This document shows positions 52,888-60,784 of a stretch of DNA of 64,000 nt, piece by piece. The notes beneath the pieces were generated by a model. It did not search any database and was not told the origin of the DNA. It saw only the letters and a list, made by a program, of their open reading frames with translations. Within the stretch, counting starts at the first letter, position 1, and each line of letters opens with the position of its first letter. A program made the position numbers and the translations under genes. Source of the DNA: Gemmatimonadaceae bacterium (GTDB lineage Bacteria > Gemmatimonadota > Gemmatimonadetes > Gemmatimonadales > Gemmatimonadaceae); contig JABAQJ010000007.1 of the NCBI GenBank assembly GCA_019186945.1, forward strand, positions 496,001 to 560,000, in the 5' to 3' direction.

Positions 52888-55026
52888 TCAGGTGCCGGGT
52901 TTCCCGACCATTCGCAACATGAAATCGAGATCCTTGGCCGCCAGTTCCACGTTGCCGCTCATCCCCCGCCCACCGGCGTGCCCCTGCCGCAAGTCGTTGT
53001 AAAGAATGACTGGAAGCCCGGACGTCGATGACGCCTGCACTCGAGCCGTGAACTTCCGCGCCGCCCACGGTGGCACACGCGTGTCGTTCTGCCCGGTTGT
53101 TATGAACATCGCCGGATAGCGCGTCTTCTTCTTCACGTTCTGGTAGGGCGAGAACGACGCGATAACCTTCGCCTCATCAGGCTTGGAAGCATCGCCGTAC
53201 TCCAGAAGCGCCGGTGCATTGTTCGCCGTGGGGAACCAGGGGAACCGCAGGATGTCCAGGTCAGGGTTACCGATGTATGCGACCCTGAACAGATCGGGGC
53301 GCTTGGTAACAGCCACTCCCATCAGCAGCCCACCGTTGCTGGTCCCGCGGATCGCCAGCCGCTCCGGCTTCGTGAAGCCGGAGTCGACCAGCGTTTGCGC
53401 AGCAGCGATGAAATCGTTGAACACGTTCGGCTTGTTGGCCAGCATGCCATCTCGATGCCACGCTTCGCCGAACTCGTTGCCGCCGCGCAGCGTCGCCTGT
53501 GCGAATACGCCACCGTGTTCCACCCACACCGCTGCCCGCGCGTCGAATCTCGGCAACAGGCTCGCCGTGAAGCCGCCGTAGCCGGTGAGCATCGCTGGTG
53601 CGCTGCCGTCGCGCGGGATCCCTCGCTTGAACATCAGGTACATCGGCGCCTTCTTCCCATCGAGCGTTGGATACCAGATCTGTTGCACCTCGATGCCAGA
53701 CGTATCGAACGGGACGACGCTCTTCTCCCATACCTCGCGCTTCCCGGTCGTCAGGTTCATCGAGTAGGTGATCGCCGGCTGCGTGAAACTGGTGATCGTC
53801 AGCGCAGTCTTGCCTGCGCCGAGCCCGCGAATCGTTGCCGAGGAGTGCGCCGGCAACGCCAGTTCGCCTTCGTGCTTTCCGTCGAGCGAAAAGACGGCGA
53901 TTCGGTTGGCGACATCGTGGATGTAGGTCACGTACAACTTGCCGCCGATGATGTTGAAGTCGTCGATTACGCCTTCGCCTTCCGCGATGACTGTCTTCCA
54001 GGCATCAGGGGCCGGCGATGCGAGGTCGACGGTCACCAGCCGTCCCTTCGGTGCGTCCAGATCCGTTCGCATCCACAGCGTGCCGTCGATGTATTTCGGC
54101 GAAAAATGCGCAGGAAGATCCCTCGCGATCGCGATCAACCGGCCGCCGCGCGCAAGATCCTGGATCAGGATGTCGTTGCGCGCCCAGCCATGCCCGATCG
54201 TGAACATTCGCATCCGTCCGCCGTCCAGCAGCGACACGTTCATGAATGCGGTTGGTCCATAGCCGTCGCCGAACAGCACGCTGTCACTGCCTACGTTCGT
54301 GCCTAACCGGTGATACTTGAACCGCGGTCCGATCTCGCGGGAGCGAAGGACATAGTAGATCCCCTTGGCATCCCGGTCGAAGCTGACGCTGGCATAGAGG
54401 GCCCTCGGCAGGCTGTCGGAGACGTCGATCTTCTTCACCAGGTCGCGAACGTGAATCGAGACTTCGTCCGGACCGCCGTCGCGGATGCTGTAGAGCATCA
54501 GCCTTCCGTCTGCGGAGAAGCCCTGAATGTCCACGCTAGTCGTGCCATCGGAACTGAGAGCCATCGGATCCAGCACCTTCTCGTACGCCCCGCTGGGATC
54601 GATCGGCCCTGGTGTCGCGTTCGGCCTTCGCCGGTAGATGGCACTAACCTCGTCACCTCTTCGGCGCATCGAGAAGTACTCCCATGCGCCAGCCTTCCGT
54701 AGCGCTCCCACGCTCGGCACGTCCATTAGTTCGGTGAGGCGCTTGGCAAGGGCAACATGCCGTGCCGAGGATCCAACTACGGAGTCGGCATAAACGCGCT
54801 GGGCCTCGATCCACCGACCAACTTCGTCGCTCGACTGGTCCTCGAGCCACTTGTACGGGTCGGTAACAACAATTCCGTTCATTGTATCGGCGGCGGTCAC
54901 CGTCCGCGTGGCCGGGGCCCCCGCCCGTGGGCCGCTGCCGCAACCCAGAAAGAGCAATGCCAGAGCGCCGACAACCGGGACTCGTCCCCGTCTTGCGAAG
55001 TAGAGGTTGGGTGCGTGGGCTATCAT
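52888..55026 (-). CDS. prolyl oligopeptidase family serine peptidase (S9A), lipoprotein
   Basis: 712 residues. The ATG at 55026 gives a signal with lipobox FLGC. The N-terminal arm and seven-bladed propeller (about 80-410) are followed by the alpha/beta-hydrolase domain. Catalytic residues are Ser563 in RGTSNGG, Asp648 in GQNDTRV and His683 in RQGHAGG. Typical start block: DPYKWLEDQSSDEV. S9A enzymes cut short peptides after proline; some members are specific for other residues. It is divergent from the DDAH-like gene by about 100 bp. Confidence 0.94.
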   Translation of the reverse strand: MIAHAPNLYFARRGRVPVVGALALLFLGCGSGPRAGAPATRTVTAADTMNGIVVTDPYKWLEDQSSDEVGRWIEAQRVYADSVVGSSARHVALAKRLTELMDVPSVGALRKAGAWEYFSMRRRGDEVSAIYRRRPNATPGPIDPSGAYEKVLDPMALSSDGTTSVDIQGFSADGRLMLYSIRDGGPDEVSIHVRDLVKKIDVSDSLPRALYASVSFDRDAKGIYYVLRSREIGPRFKYHRLGTNVGSDSVLFGDGYGPTAFMNVSLLDGGRMRMFTIGHGWARNDILIQDLARGGRLIAIARDLPAHFSPKYIDGTLWMRTDLDAPKGRLVTVDLASPAPDAWKTVIAEGEGVIDDFNIIGGKLYVTYIHDVANRIAVFSLDGKHEGELALPAHSSATIRGLGAGKTALTITSFTQPAITYSMNLTTGKREVWEKSVVPFDTSGIEVQQIWYPTLDGKKAPMYLMFKRGIPRDGSAPAMLTGYGGFTASLLPRFDARAAVWVEHGGVFAQATLRGGNEFGEAWHRDGMLANKPNVFNDFIAAAQTLVDSGFTKPERLAIRGTSNGGLLMGVAVTKRPDLFRVAYIGNPDLDILRFPWFPTANNAPALLEYGDASKPDEAKVIASFSPYQNVKKKTRYPAMFITTGQNDTRVPPWAARKFTARVQASSTSGLPVILYNDLRQGHAGGRGMSGNVELAAKDLDFMLRMVGKPGT

Positions 55027-55129
55027 GCTCAACGGATTCCTGAGAAGTTCGCAGGGAACGTACGATATTCAGGACGCGCGCGCCTCCCTGACCGTTCGGA
55101 GCCCTCAACGTCATTCGACCATCGTTCTT

Positions 55130-55900
55130 GTGCCAATCGCCATCACCCGCGCCGTATCGCGCGCCATCGCCAGATGTGAATTGACGCACATCGATCGCGT
55201 CTCGATCGATGTCGCTTCGGCGCGGGCGCAGCATGCCGCGTACGAGGCGGCACTGGCCTCGTCAGGCTACGAGATCCGCTGCCTTCCCGAGGAAGCGGAT
55301 CTGCCAGACTCTGTTTTCGTGGAGGACACAGCCGTAATCCTGCCGGACGCAGCCATAATCACCCGTCCTGGCGCCGAGTCACGCCGGCGTGAAACCGCGT
55401 CGGTCGCGGCGGCGTTGGAAGGACTCCGACCGTTGCTGCACGTCGAGGAACCGGGGACGCTCGATGGCGGCGATGTACTGTTGCTCGATCGTGAGATTGC
55501 CGTCGGCCGAACCGGCAGATCCAACGCCGAGGGTATCGCGCAGTTGCGGCGCATGGTTGCGCCGTTTGGCTTTGCTGTCCGGGAGATACCTGTTGCCGGC
55601 GCGCTCCACCTGAAGACGGCGGTCACGAGAGTGGCCGAACGCGTACTGCTGGTGAATCCCAGGTGGGTCGACCATCGCGTGCACTTCGCGGACTGGATCG
55701 TCATTCACGTGGATGAAGCCGAGCCGTTCGCCGCCAACGCGCTGTGGATCGAGCGCGCCGGCGAGGTGATTCATTCGGCGAGCTTCCCGCTGACCGCCGC
55801 GCGTTTGTCGTGCGCCGGTATCCGAGTCCATCCGGTCGTCGCGGACGAGCTTGGCAAAGCCGAGGGCGGCGTGACCTGTTGCAGCTTGCTGTTGGAGTGA
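55130..55900 (+). CDS. dimethylarginine dimethylaminohydrolase (DDAH)-like hydrolase
   Basis: 256 residues of the amidinotransferase/pentein fold. DDAH signatures: ITRAVSRAIARCELTH at the start, the acidic substrate loop DSVFVEDTA with Glu65 and Asp66, His160 in GALHLKTAVT, and the nucleophile Cys250 in GGVTCCSLL near the C-terminus. It hydrolyses methylated arginines to citrulline and methylamines, or related guanidines. The GTG at 55130 matches the expected family start. The gene stands alone between the S9 peptidase and the cytochrome. Confidence 0.9.
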   Translation: MPIAITRAVSRAIARCELTHIDRVSIDVASARAQHAAYEAALASSGYEIRCLPEEADLPDSVFVEDTAVILPDAAIITRPGAESRRRETASVAAALEGLRPLLHVEEPGTLDGGDVLLLDREIAVGRTGRSNAEGIAQLRRMVAPFGFAVREIPVAGALHLKTAVTRVAERVLLVNPRWVDHRVHFADWIVIHVDEAEPFAANALWIERAGEVIHSASFPLTAARLSCAGIRVHPVVADELGKAEGGVTCCSLLLE

Positions 55901-56126
55901 GGCGATTGTATCGGGCTGGCCCGGTTCGTTAAACGGACTATCAACCGAAATGGTCGAGGCAATCGCGACCGATTGAGCGATCGTGAGCCGGCGGTTTCTG
56001 GCGGTGCCAGTTCCCATCTGTGAGGCGACTACTCGGCCGGGGCTGGGTTCGCTACATTCATGTGCTTCGAAAGATCGTGGCTGACCCACTTCGCAAACCC
56101 ATCTACTGACACAAGGCGCTGAGTAC

Positions 56127-56669
56127 ATGTCCTACTTCACTTCCGGGCTCGCTGCTACGCTGATCGGTGTTGTTACGTTCACCGCAGCCTGCGGAGGCCG
56201 CACCGAGACTCCTGCCACCGATACGGCCTCGGCCGTGGCGACCACGCCAACTGCCGCAGCAGCTGCATCGGGCGGCTGGACGTACGACCAGAACAAGGCC
56301 TTGGAAGGGTATGTGGTGTGCACCACGTGCCATCAGGTGTCCGGCCTCGGGACAGAGGGGACGTATCCGCCGTTGGCGGGCTCGGACATCGTGCAGGGCG
56401 ATCCTGCTCGCGTCGTCGCGATCATCCTGCATGGTCTGCAGGGCGAGCTCAACGTTGGTGGCAAGAAGTACAACAACGTGATGACTCCGTGGGGTGGCGT
56501 GTTCGACGATACGCAGATCGCCAACATCGCGACCTACATCCGGTCGCAATGGGGCAACTCGGCGAGCCAGGTGACGCCGGACCTGGTGGCGAAGGTTCGT
56601 GCGGCCACGTCGTCACGCACTGCGGCCTGGACCTGGCCGGAAGTGGAGAAGTTTACCGTTCAGCCGTAG
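56127..56669 (+). CDS. monoheme cytochrome c lipoprotein
   Basis: 180 residues. A signal with lipobox TAAC (Cys22) and a Thr/Ala/Pro-rich linker lead to one class I cytochrome c domain with the heme-binding CTTCH motif (around residue 65) and axial Met in NNVMTPWG. It is a plausible electron donor to nosZ or an oxidase. It faces the nos operon convergently and shares a bidirectional hairpin with it. The C-terminal extension after the cytochrome domain (TWPEVEKFTV) is short. Confidence 0.88.
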   Translation: MSYFTSGLAATLIGVVTFTAACGGRTETPATDTASAVATTPTAAAAASGGWTYDQNKALEGYVVCTTCHQVSGLGTEGTYPPLAGSDIVQGDPARVVAIILHGLQGELNVGGKKYNNVMTPWGGVFDDTQIANIATYIRSQWGNSASQVTPDLVAKVRAATSSRTAAWTWPEVEKFTVQP

Positions 56670-56677
56670 TGGCAATG

Positions 56678-56724
56678 TCGGGTGCGCGCGTCGGATTCGG
56701 GACGGGACCGACGCGCGCACCCGA
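56678..56724. terminator. 17-bp perfect inverted repeat between cytochrome c and nosY
   Basis: TCGGGTGCGCGCGTCGG (56678-56694) is exactly complementary to the reverse of CCGACGCGCGCACCCGA (56708-56724), with a 13-base loop. It sits between two convergent stops and probably serves both as a terminator, although neither side carries a clear T run. Confidence 0.65.
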
Positions 56725-56766
56725 CTTGGCGGAGCGCAGCGCGGCACCAGCCGGACGATTCCAGCG

Positions 56767-57558
56767 CTAGAAGTCTTTCCGCTTGAACGCCCGCAGCGCC
56801 AGCAAGCCGGGGACGAGCGTCCACGCAAGGAGGCCAGCTGCGGCGAGTACGGTCCCGCGCACGCCGCCTAGCCACTGCAGGAAGACGGCGCCCGTGTATC
56901 CCATCAGCGCCGCGATATCGAAACGCAGTACCAGCAGCACGCGCGCGAGGTCGATCGGGTTGAGAAACGTGAGCGCGAGCATCGGCCCTTCCAGAGGGTA
57001 GTCGGCGAACATTACGCTCGCGGCCATGACGAGTCCGTCGTAGGCCACCGTCAGTAGCAACCAGGTGCCGAGGGCGATGCCGAGTCCGCGCAGGCGATCG
57101 TCCACCAGCCCGCCGATCAGCACCGCGATGGCGCCGAAGATGGCGGTAAGCGCCACTCCCGACCCCAGCATCAACAACAGCGGCGTCACCGTCTGCGCGT
57201 CGATCGCCCGGTGCAGTACCAGGGGAACGGACACGCCCAGGACGAAGGCCGCCGACAGCGGCACGACGAGACCCGCGAACAGTCCATGGAAGATTGCGCG
57301 CCGCTCGACCGGTTGAGTCAGCAGCAACTCGGTAAACTCGCGCGAACTGTGCCAGTAGATCGTGCCGAATACGATCGTTACCAGCGGAATCAGCAGGATC
57401 ACCACGTTCAGCAGCGAAAGCAGAGCGCGCGGCGCGTCTCCGCCCAGTCGCAACAGCACGTCGCTGACCACGAAGAAGAAGACGGCATAGGCGATGACCC
57501 AGCGATTACGGGCGACGTTGGCCAATTCGTAACGCACGATCTTGAGGATGTCCTTCAC
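56767..57558 (-). CDS. nosY: NosY-type ABC transporter permease
   Basis: 263 residues with six membrane helices and the ABC-2 signature EFTELLLTQPVERRAIFHG followed by a glycine-rich helix. NosY works with NosF and NosD to supply a sulfur species for the CuZ centre of nitrous-oxide reductase. GTG overlaps the nosF stop. It is the last gene of the operon. Confidence 0.92.
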   Translation of the reverse strand: MKDILKIVRYELANVARNRWVIAYAVFFFVVSDVLLRLGGDAPRALLSLLNVVILLIPLVTIVFGTIYWHSSREFTELLLTQPVERRAIFHGLFAGLVVPLSAAFVLGVSVPLVLHRAIDAQTVTPLLLMLGSGVALTAIFGAIAVLIGGLVDDRLRGLGIALGTWLLLTVAYDGLVMAASVMFADYPLEGPMLALTFLNPIDLARVLLVLRFDIAALMGYTGAVFLQWLGGVRGTVLAAAGLLAWTLVPGLLALRAFKRKDF

Positions 57559-58304
57559 GGGATTATCCCCAGCCTGCCGGCCGCCGGTCGCTCGGCCTGC
57601 GGTGAACCCAGCATGAGGTGCGCGATCGCGCGCTCCAGGGTTGGCTCACCCGTCGTGTCCTTGAGAGCGCGCTGCGTCCCCGTGAAGCGGATGCATCCAT
57701 CGAGGAGGAATACGATCCGGTCGGCCAGTTCCTGCAGTTCGCTCAGCACGTGCGACGTCAGGATGAACGTGCGGCCGCGGGCCTTTTCCTGCAGGATCTT
57801 GTCCTTGAGTGTGGAACTGGAGATCGGATCCAGACCGGCCGTCGGTTCGTCGAGAATCAGCAGGTCGGGCGAGAACAGGAACGCAAGGGCGGCGTTCACC
57901 CGCTGCCGCATCCCGCCCGACAGCGTCCGGAGCGGCGCTCGCATGATGGCATCGAGCTGAAACAGCTGGATGAGTTCCTCGTCGCGAGCCGTTTCCGATC
58001 CGCGCAAGTCGGTCAGCATAGCCAGCACGTCGCGGGCGCACAGGTTCTCCGGATACCGAGCGGCTTGCGGCATGTAACCGATACGGCGCCGGTAGTCCGA
58101 TGTGCCGCCGATCGGCCTGCCATCGAACCTGACCGATCCCGCATCCGGCCTGACGAGCCCGAGCACGATCTTGTTGATCGTCGTCTTGCCGGATGCGTTC
58201 GGTCCGACGATCGCGGTGATCTGCCCCGGGACGATGTCCAGGTCCACTCCCTGGAGCACGCTCAAGGCGCCGTACGACTTCGTCACGCCACGGGCCTCGA
58301 TCAT
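57555..58304 (-). CDS. nosF: NosF-type ABC transporter ATPase
   Basis: 249 residues. Walker A GPNASGKTTINK, signature LSGGMRQRVN, Walker B LLILDEPTAGLDP and H loop LTSHVLSE are all intact. The LTDLRG, PEN and QAARYPENL regions match the nos-associated group rather than drug exporters. It energises NosY. ATGA overlap with nosD and GTGA overlap with nosY. Confidence 0.95.
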   Translation of the reverse strand: MIEARGVTKSYGALSVLQGVDLDIVPGQITAIVGPNASGKTTINKIVLGLVRPDAGSVRFDGRPIGGTSDYRRRIGYMPQAARYPENLCARDVLAMLTDLRGSETARDEELIQLFQLDAIMRAPLRTLSGGMRQRVNAALAFLFSPDLLILDEPTAGLDPISSSTLKDKILQEKARGRTFILTSHVLSELQELADRIVFLLDGCIRFTGTQRALKDTTGEPTLERAIAHLMLGSPQAERPAAGRLGIIP

Positions 58305-59566
58305 CGGGACGCCCCGCCAACGGGAGGGCGCATCAACGGGCTCCGGTCGACCATCTCCGCCGGCGTCAACACCGGCAACACCCGCTCCACCAGATCCAGC
58401 GCGTCCACCAGCGGGCTGCGCAACATCATCAGCGACGCCGGAGACTGCTCCACGATCAACGCGAACAACCGTACCGGCGCGAACGGCACGTCGCCCGTCC
58501 CGTTCCGATCCAGATCGTAGCCGCGGTAACGGTCCCAGTAGTTGTTCTCGAAAGTGCTGAAGCTGTGTCGCGAGTTCGTGCTCACGTCAAACGTGTTTCC
58601 GGCGAATGCGTTGTGCGCCATGCGATTGTCCTGCGCGCTGGCGAGGAGCTTGAGCGCCCAGCCATTGCCGGTGAACTCGTTCCCCGTGACCTGATTCCGA
58701 TTCGAGTCCTCCAGGTACAGCCCGGTGGAATTGGACAGAAAGCGGTTGTCGCGAATCTCGCTGTCGCTGATGTCCTTCAGCAGCAACCCATACGCGGCGC
58801 TGCCCCAGTTTCGCTCGAACGTGTTCGCGATCATGGCCACACGGTGCGAGTACATCACCGCCACGCCACTGCCGTTCGCTCGGAATACATTGCGTTCGTA
58901 CCGGCAATCGTTGGAGAACATGAAGTGCATGCCGTAACGCTCGTTCCCACGACTCTCGTTCGCGGCAACGGTCGCATTGGTCACGAACTCGAAGTAGATC
59001 CCGTCCCGGTGCCCAGTCACCACGTTGCTACTGACGGTAATACGTTCGCTCTGCCACACCTGGATGCCGTTGCCCTGGAGCGTCTGCGACGTGCCGCTCC
59101 CGATCACGGTATTGCCGTCGATGACGCAATCCGCGCTGTTCGCCAGATAGATCCCGAACAGGTTGCGTTCCGAACGGATCTGCTCGATACGGCACCAGCG
59201 TGCACCGGAGGCGAGGATGCCGGCACGATCCTCCGTCTGGCTCATCCCGGTATTCCGCACCACGAGCCCGCGAACCGTGATACTGTCGCCGCCGATCTCG
59301 AGCACGGTGTGCTGCCCTTCGCCGTCGAGGATGGCGCCGGGTTCGCCCGCCAGGGTCACCGACTTGTCGATCCGTAGCCGACCTTCGCGATAGATCCCGG
59401 CACCAACGATGATCGTCGTACGGGGACGCGCCGTTGCCAACGCCGCGCGAATACTCCGAACGGGCCCGGCTGGATCGACGCGCACCACCTGGGCTTCCGC
59501 GCACCACGTCGAGAAACAGGCCAGAAAAGCTGCGGCCAGGCAGGGAAGACCCTGACGCACGCGCAT
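58301..59566 (-). CDS. nosD: NosD periplasmic accessory protein
   Basis: 421 residues. A signal peptide (about 1-25, CAEAQVV) is followed by a right-handed parallel beta-helix built of repeats with NxVxGN-type turns (SNVVTGHRDG, DNRFLSNSTG, GNEFTGNG). The NNYWDRYRGYDLDRNGTGDV motif near residue 350 is the NosD hallmark. It delivers sulfur from NosFY to the CuZ site in NosZ. The ATG lies one base after the nosL stop (TGACATG). Confidence 0.94.
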   Translation of the reverse strand: MRVRQGLPCLAAAFLACFSTWCAEAQVVRVDPAGPVRSIRAALATARPRTTIIVGAGIYREGRLRIDKSVTLAGEPGAILDGEGQHTVLEIGGDSITVRGLVVRNTGMSQTEDRAGILASGARWCRIEQIRSERNLFGIYLANSADCVIDGNTVIGSGTSQTLQGNGIQVWQSERITVSSNVVTGHRDGIYFEFVTNATVAANESRGNERYGMHFMFSNDCRYERNVFRANGSGVAVMYSHRVAMIANTFERNWGSAAYGLLLKDISDSEIRDNRFLSNSTGLYLEDSNRNQVTGNEFTGNGWALKLLASAQDNRMAHNAFAGNTFDVSTNSRHSFSTFENNYWDRYRGYDLDRNGTGDVPFAPVRLFALIVEQSPASLMMLRSPLVDALDLVERVLPVLTPAEMVDRSPLMRPPVGGASR

Positions 59567-59567
59567 G

Positions 59568-60065
59568 TCAGTGTGTGTCGTGCGCTGCTGGTGCGGATTG
59601 CCGGGCGGCTGCTCCTGGAAGCCCCTGCGCGCGCATGAAGGCAACGACGTCCGTCCAGCCGATAACGTCGCCACCGTATCGCTCCACCAGGGCAGCCCTG
59701 CCTATCGATCCATCGAATGCTGCCAGTGCCCGACCCATTGGGGAACGCAGCGATCCGTCCTTGACAAATAGAGCGCTGTCAGCGGGAATCAGCGCCCCGG
59801 TCGAATAGTCAGCCACCCATACGCCGCGTGGCGCGCCCCCCTGTGGTGCGCTCGCCAACCACGATGCGGCACACTCGATAGAATCGAAGGTATACACCCG
59901 CCCGGTCCTGGAGACGGCTTCCGCGCCGAAGCGCACGTCGGACACGGTCATCCGACAATACTCGCACGCATCCGTCCCGGCCACCAGCGGTCGTATCCCG
60001 CCGCCACACGCGGCCAGCATCGCGGCAACGATGAAGCCGACGGCGGGCCACGCGGCGACGCGCAC
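59568..60065 (-). CDS. nosL: NosL copper chaperone lipoprotein
   Basis: 165 residues. The lipobox AAC (Cys20) anchors it in the membrane; CEYCRM (Cys34, Cys37, Met39) is the NosL copper site. It transfers Cu(I) for assembly of NosZ. The GTG at 60065 follows the stop of the 211-residue membrane protein by one base (TGACGTG). Its C-terminal half, with YGGDVIGWTDVVAFM, is typical of the family. Confidence 0.93.
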   Translation of the reverse strand: MRVAAWPAVGFIVAAMLAACGGGIRPLVAGTDACEYCRMTVSDVRFGAEAVSRTGRVYTFDSIECAASWLASAPQGGAPRGVWVADYSTGALIPADSALFVKDGSLRSPMGRALAAFDGSIGRAALVERYGGDVIGWTDVVAFMRAQGLPGAAARQSAPAAHDTH

Positions 60066-60066
60066 G

Positions 60067-60702
60067 TCAGGCCACCGACGTGACCGGACTGGTATTAGGC
60101 GCCTTCGCCTCGACAGCCTGCGACTCCCTGCTGCGGTCCATGTAGAGCGCGAACACCCCTAGCGCCAGGGAGAACGCGATCAGGTAGCCGCCGGCGGCAG
60201 GGAGCGACGTGGCCGTGAAGTTGAGCAGCTGTTTCGAACCGATCAACGGTGGCTGGTAATTCATCCCCGGCACCTTGATGATGGCGTTCTCCATATCGAG
60301 GTTGTGCCCGTAGTCGTACTCCCAGCGGTAGAAGTCCACCAGCCCAGCCACGCCAAGCACGAGGAATGCGCCGACCCAGACGCGTGCCAGCCAGCGGCGT
60401 CCCACCGCGGCCGCGACGAGGCCTAACGCCAGCAGCCCACCAACGAGAATCGGCATCAGCCGCAATTCCGGAATCGACTCCGGCTCGATGCGCTTCATGC
60501 CGATGTAGTGGTTCAGGTTGTTGATACTATCCAGATCGTTCGGTTTGAGACCGGCGATCGTATTGATCCAGATCCGCATTCCCAGCCCCTCCGGATACTG
60601 AGGCGCCACCAGCGCGACGTTCCACAGCGGAAGGAAAAAGGCGCCCGCCAGCAGCAGTGCCGCGACCGCCAGCAGGGAACGGGATCGAACGGACATCGAC
60701 AT
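60067..60702 (-). CDS. conserved clade II nos-cluster membrane protein
   Basis: 211 residues with about four helices. Between helices 1 and 2 is a periplasmic stretch containing APQYPEGLGMRIW and NNLNHYIGMKRI, and between helices 3 and 4 FYRWEYDYGHNLD with NYQPPLIG. A protein with these same blocks occurs in nos clusters of Bacteroidetes and relatives; it has no established function and is often only called a nos-associated membrane protein. The invariant His/Tyr/Trp residues would suit heme or copper handling, which is a guess. It lies 82 bp after nosZ. Confidence 0.85.
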   Translation of the reverse strand: MSMSVRSRSLLAVAALLLAGAFFLPLWNVALVAPQYPEGLGMRIWINTIAGLKPNDLDSINNLNHYIGMKRIEPESIPELRLMPILVGGLLALGLVAAAVGRRWLARVWVGAFLVLGVAGLVDFYRWEYDYGHNLDMENAIIKVPGMNYQPPLIGSKQLLNFTATSLPAAGGYLIAFSLALGVFALYMDRSRESQAVEAKAPNTSPVTSVA

Positions 60703-60784
60703 GAAAAAGCCTCGGAAGGACTGACCTGGAGCGCCGAATCGGCGGGAGCGACGCTGCAGCGCATCGCCCCGCCGAAACCCGAAT

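Noticed and set aside
55901-56126. 226-bp gap that might hold a tRNA or small gene
   Set aside because: No cloverleaf, terminator or start codon with a ribosome-binding site was visible.
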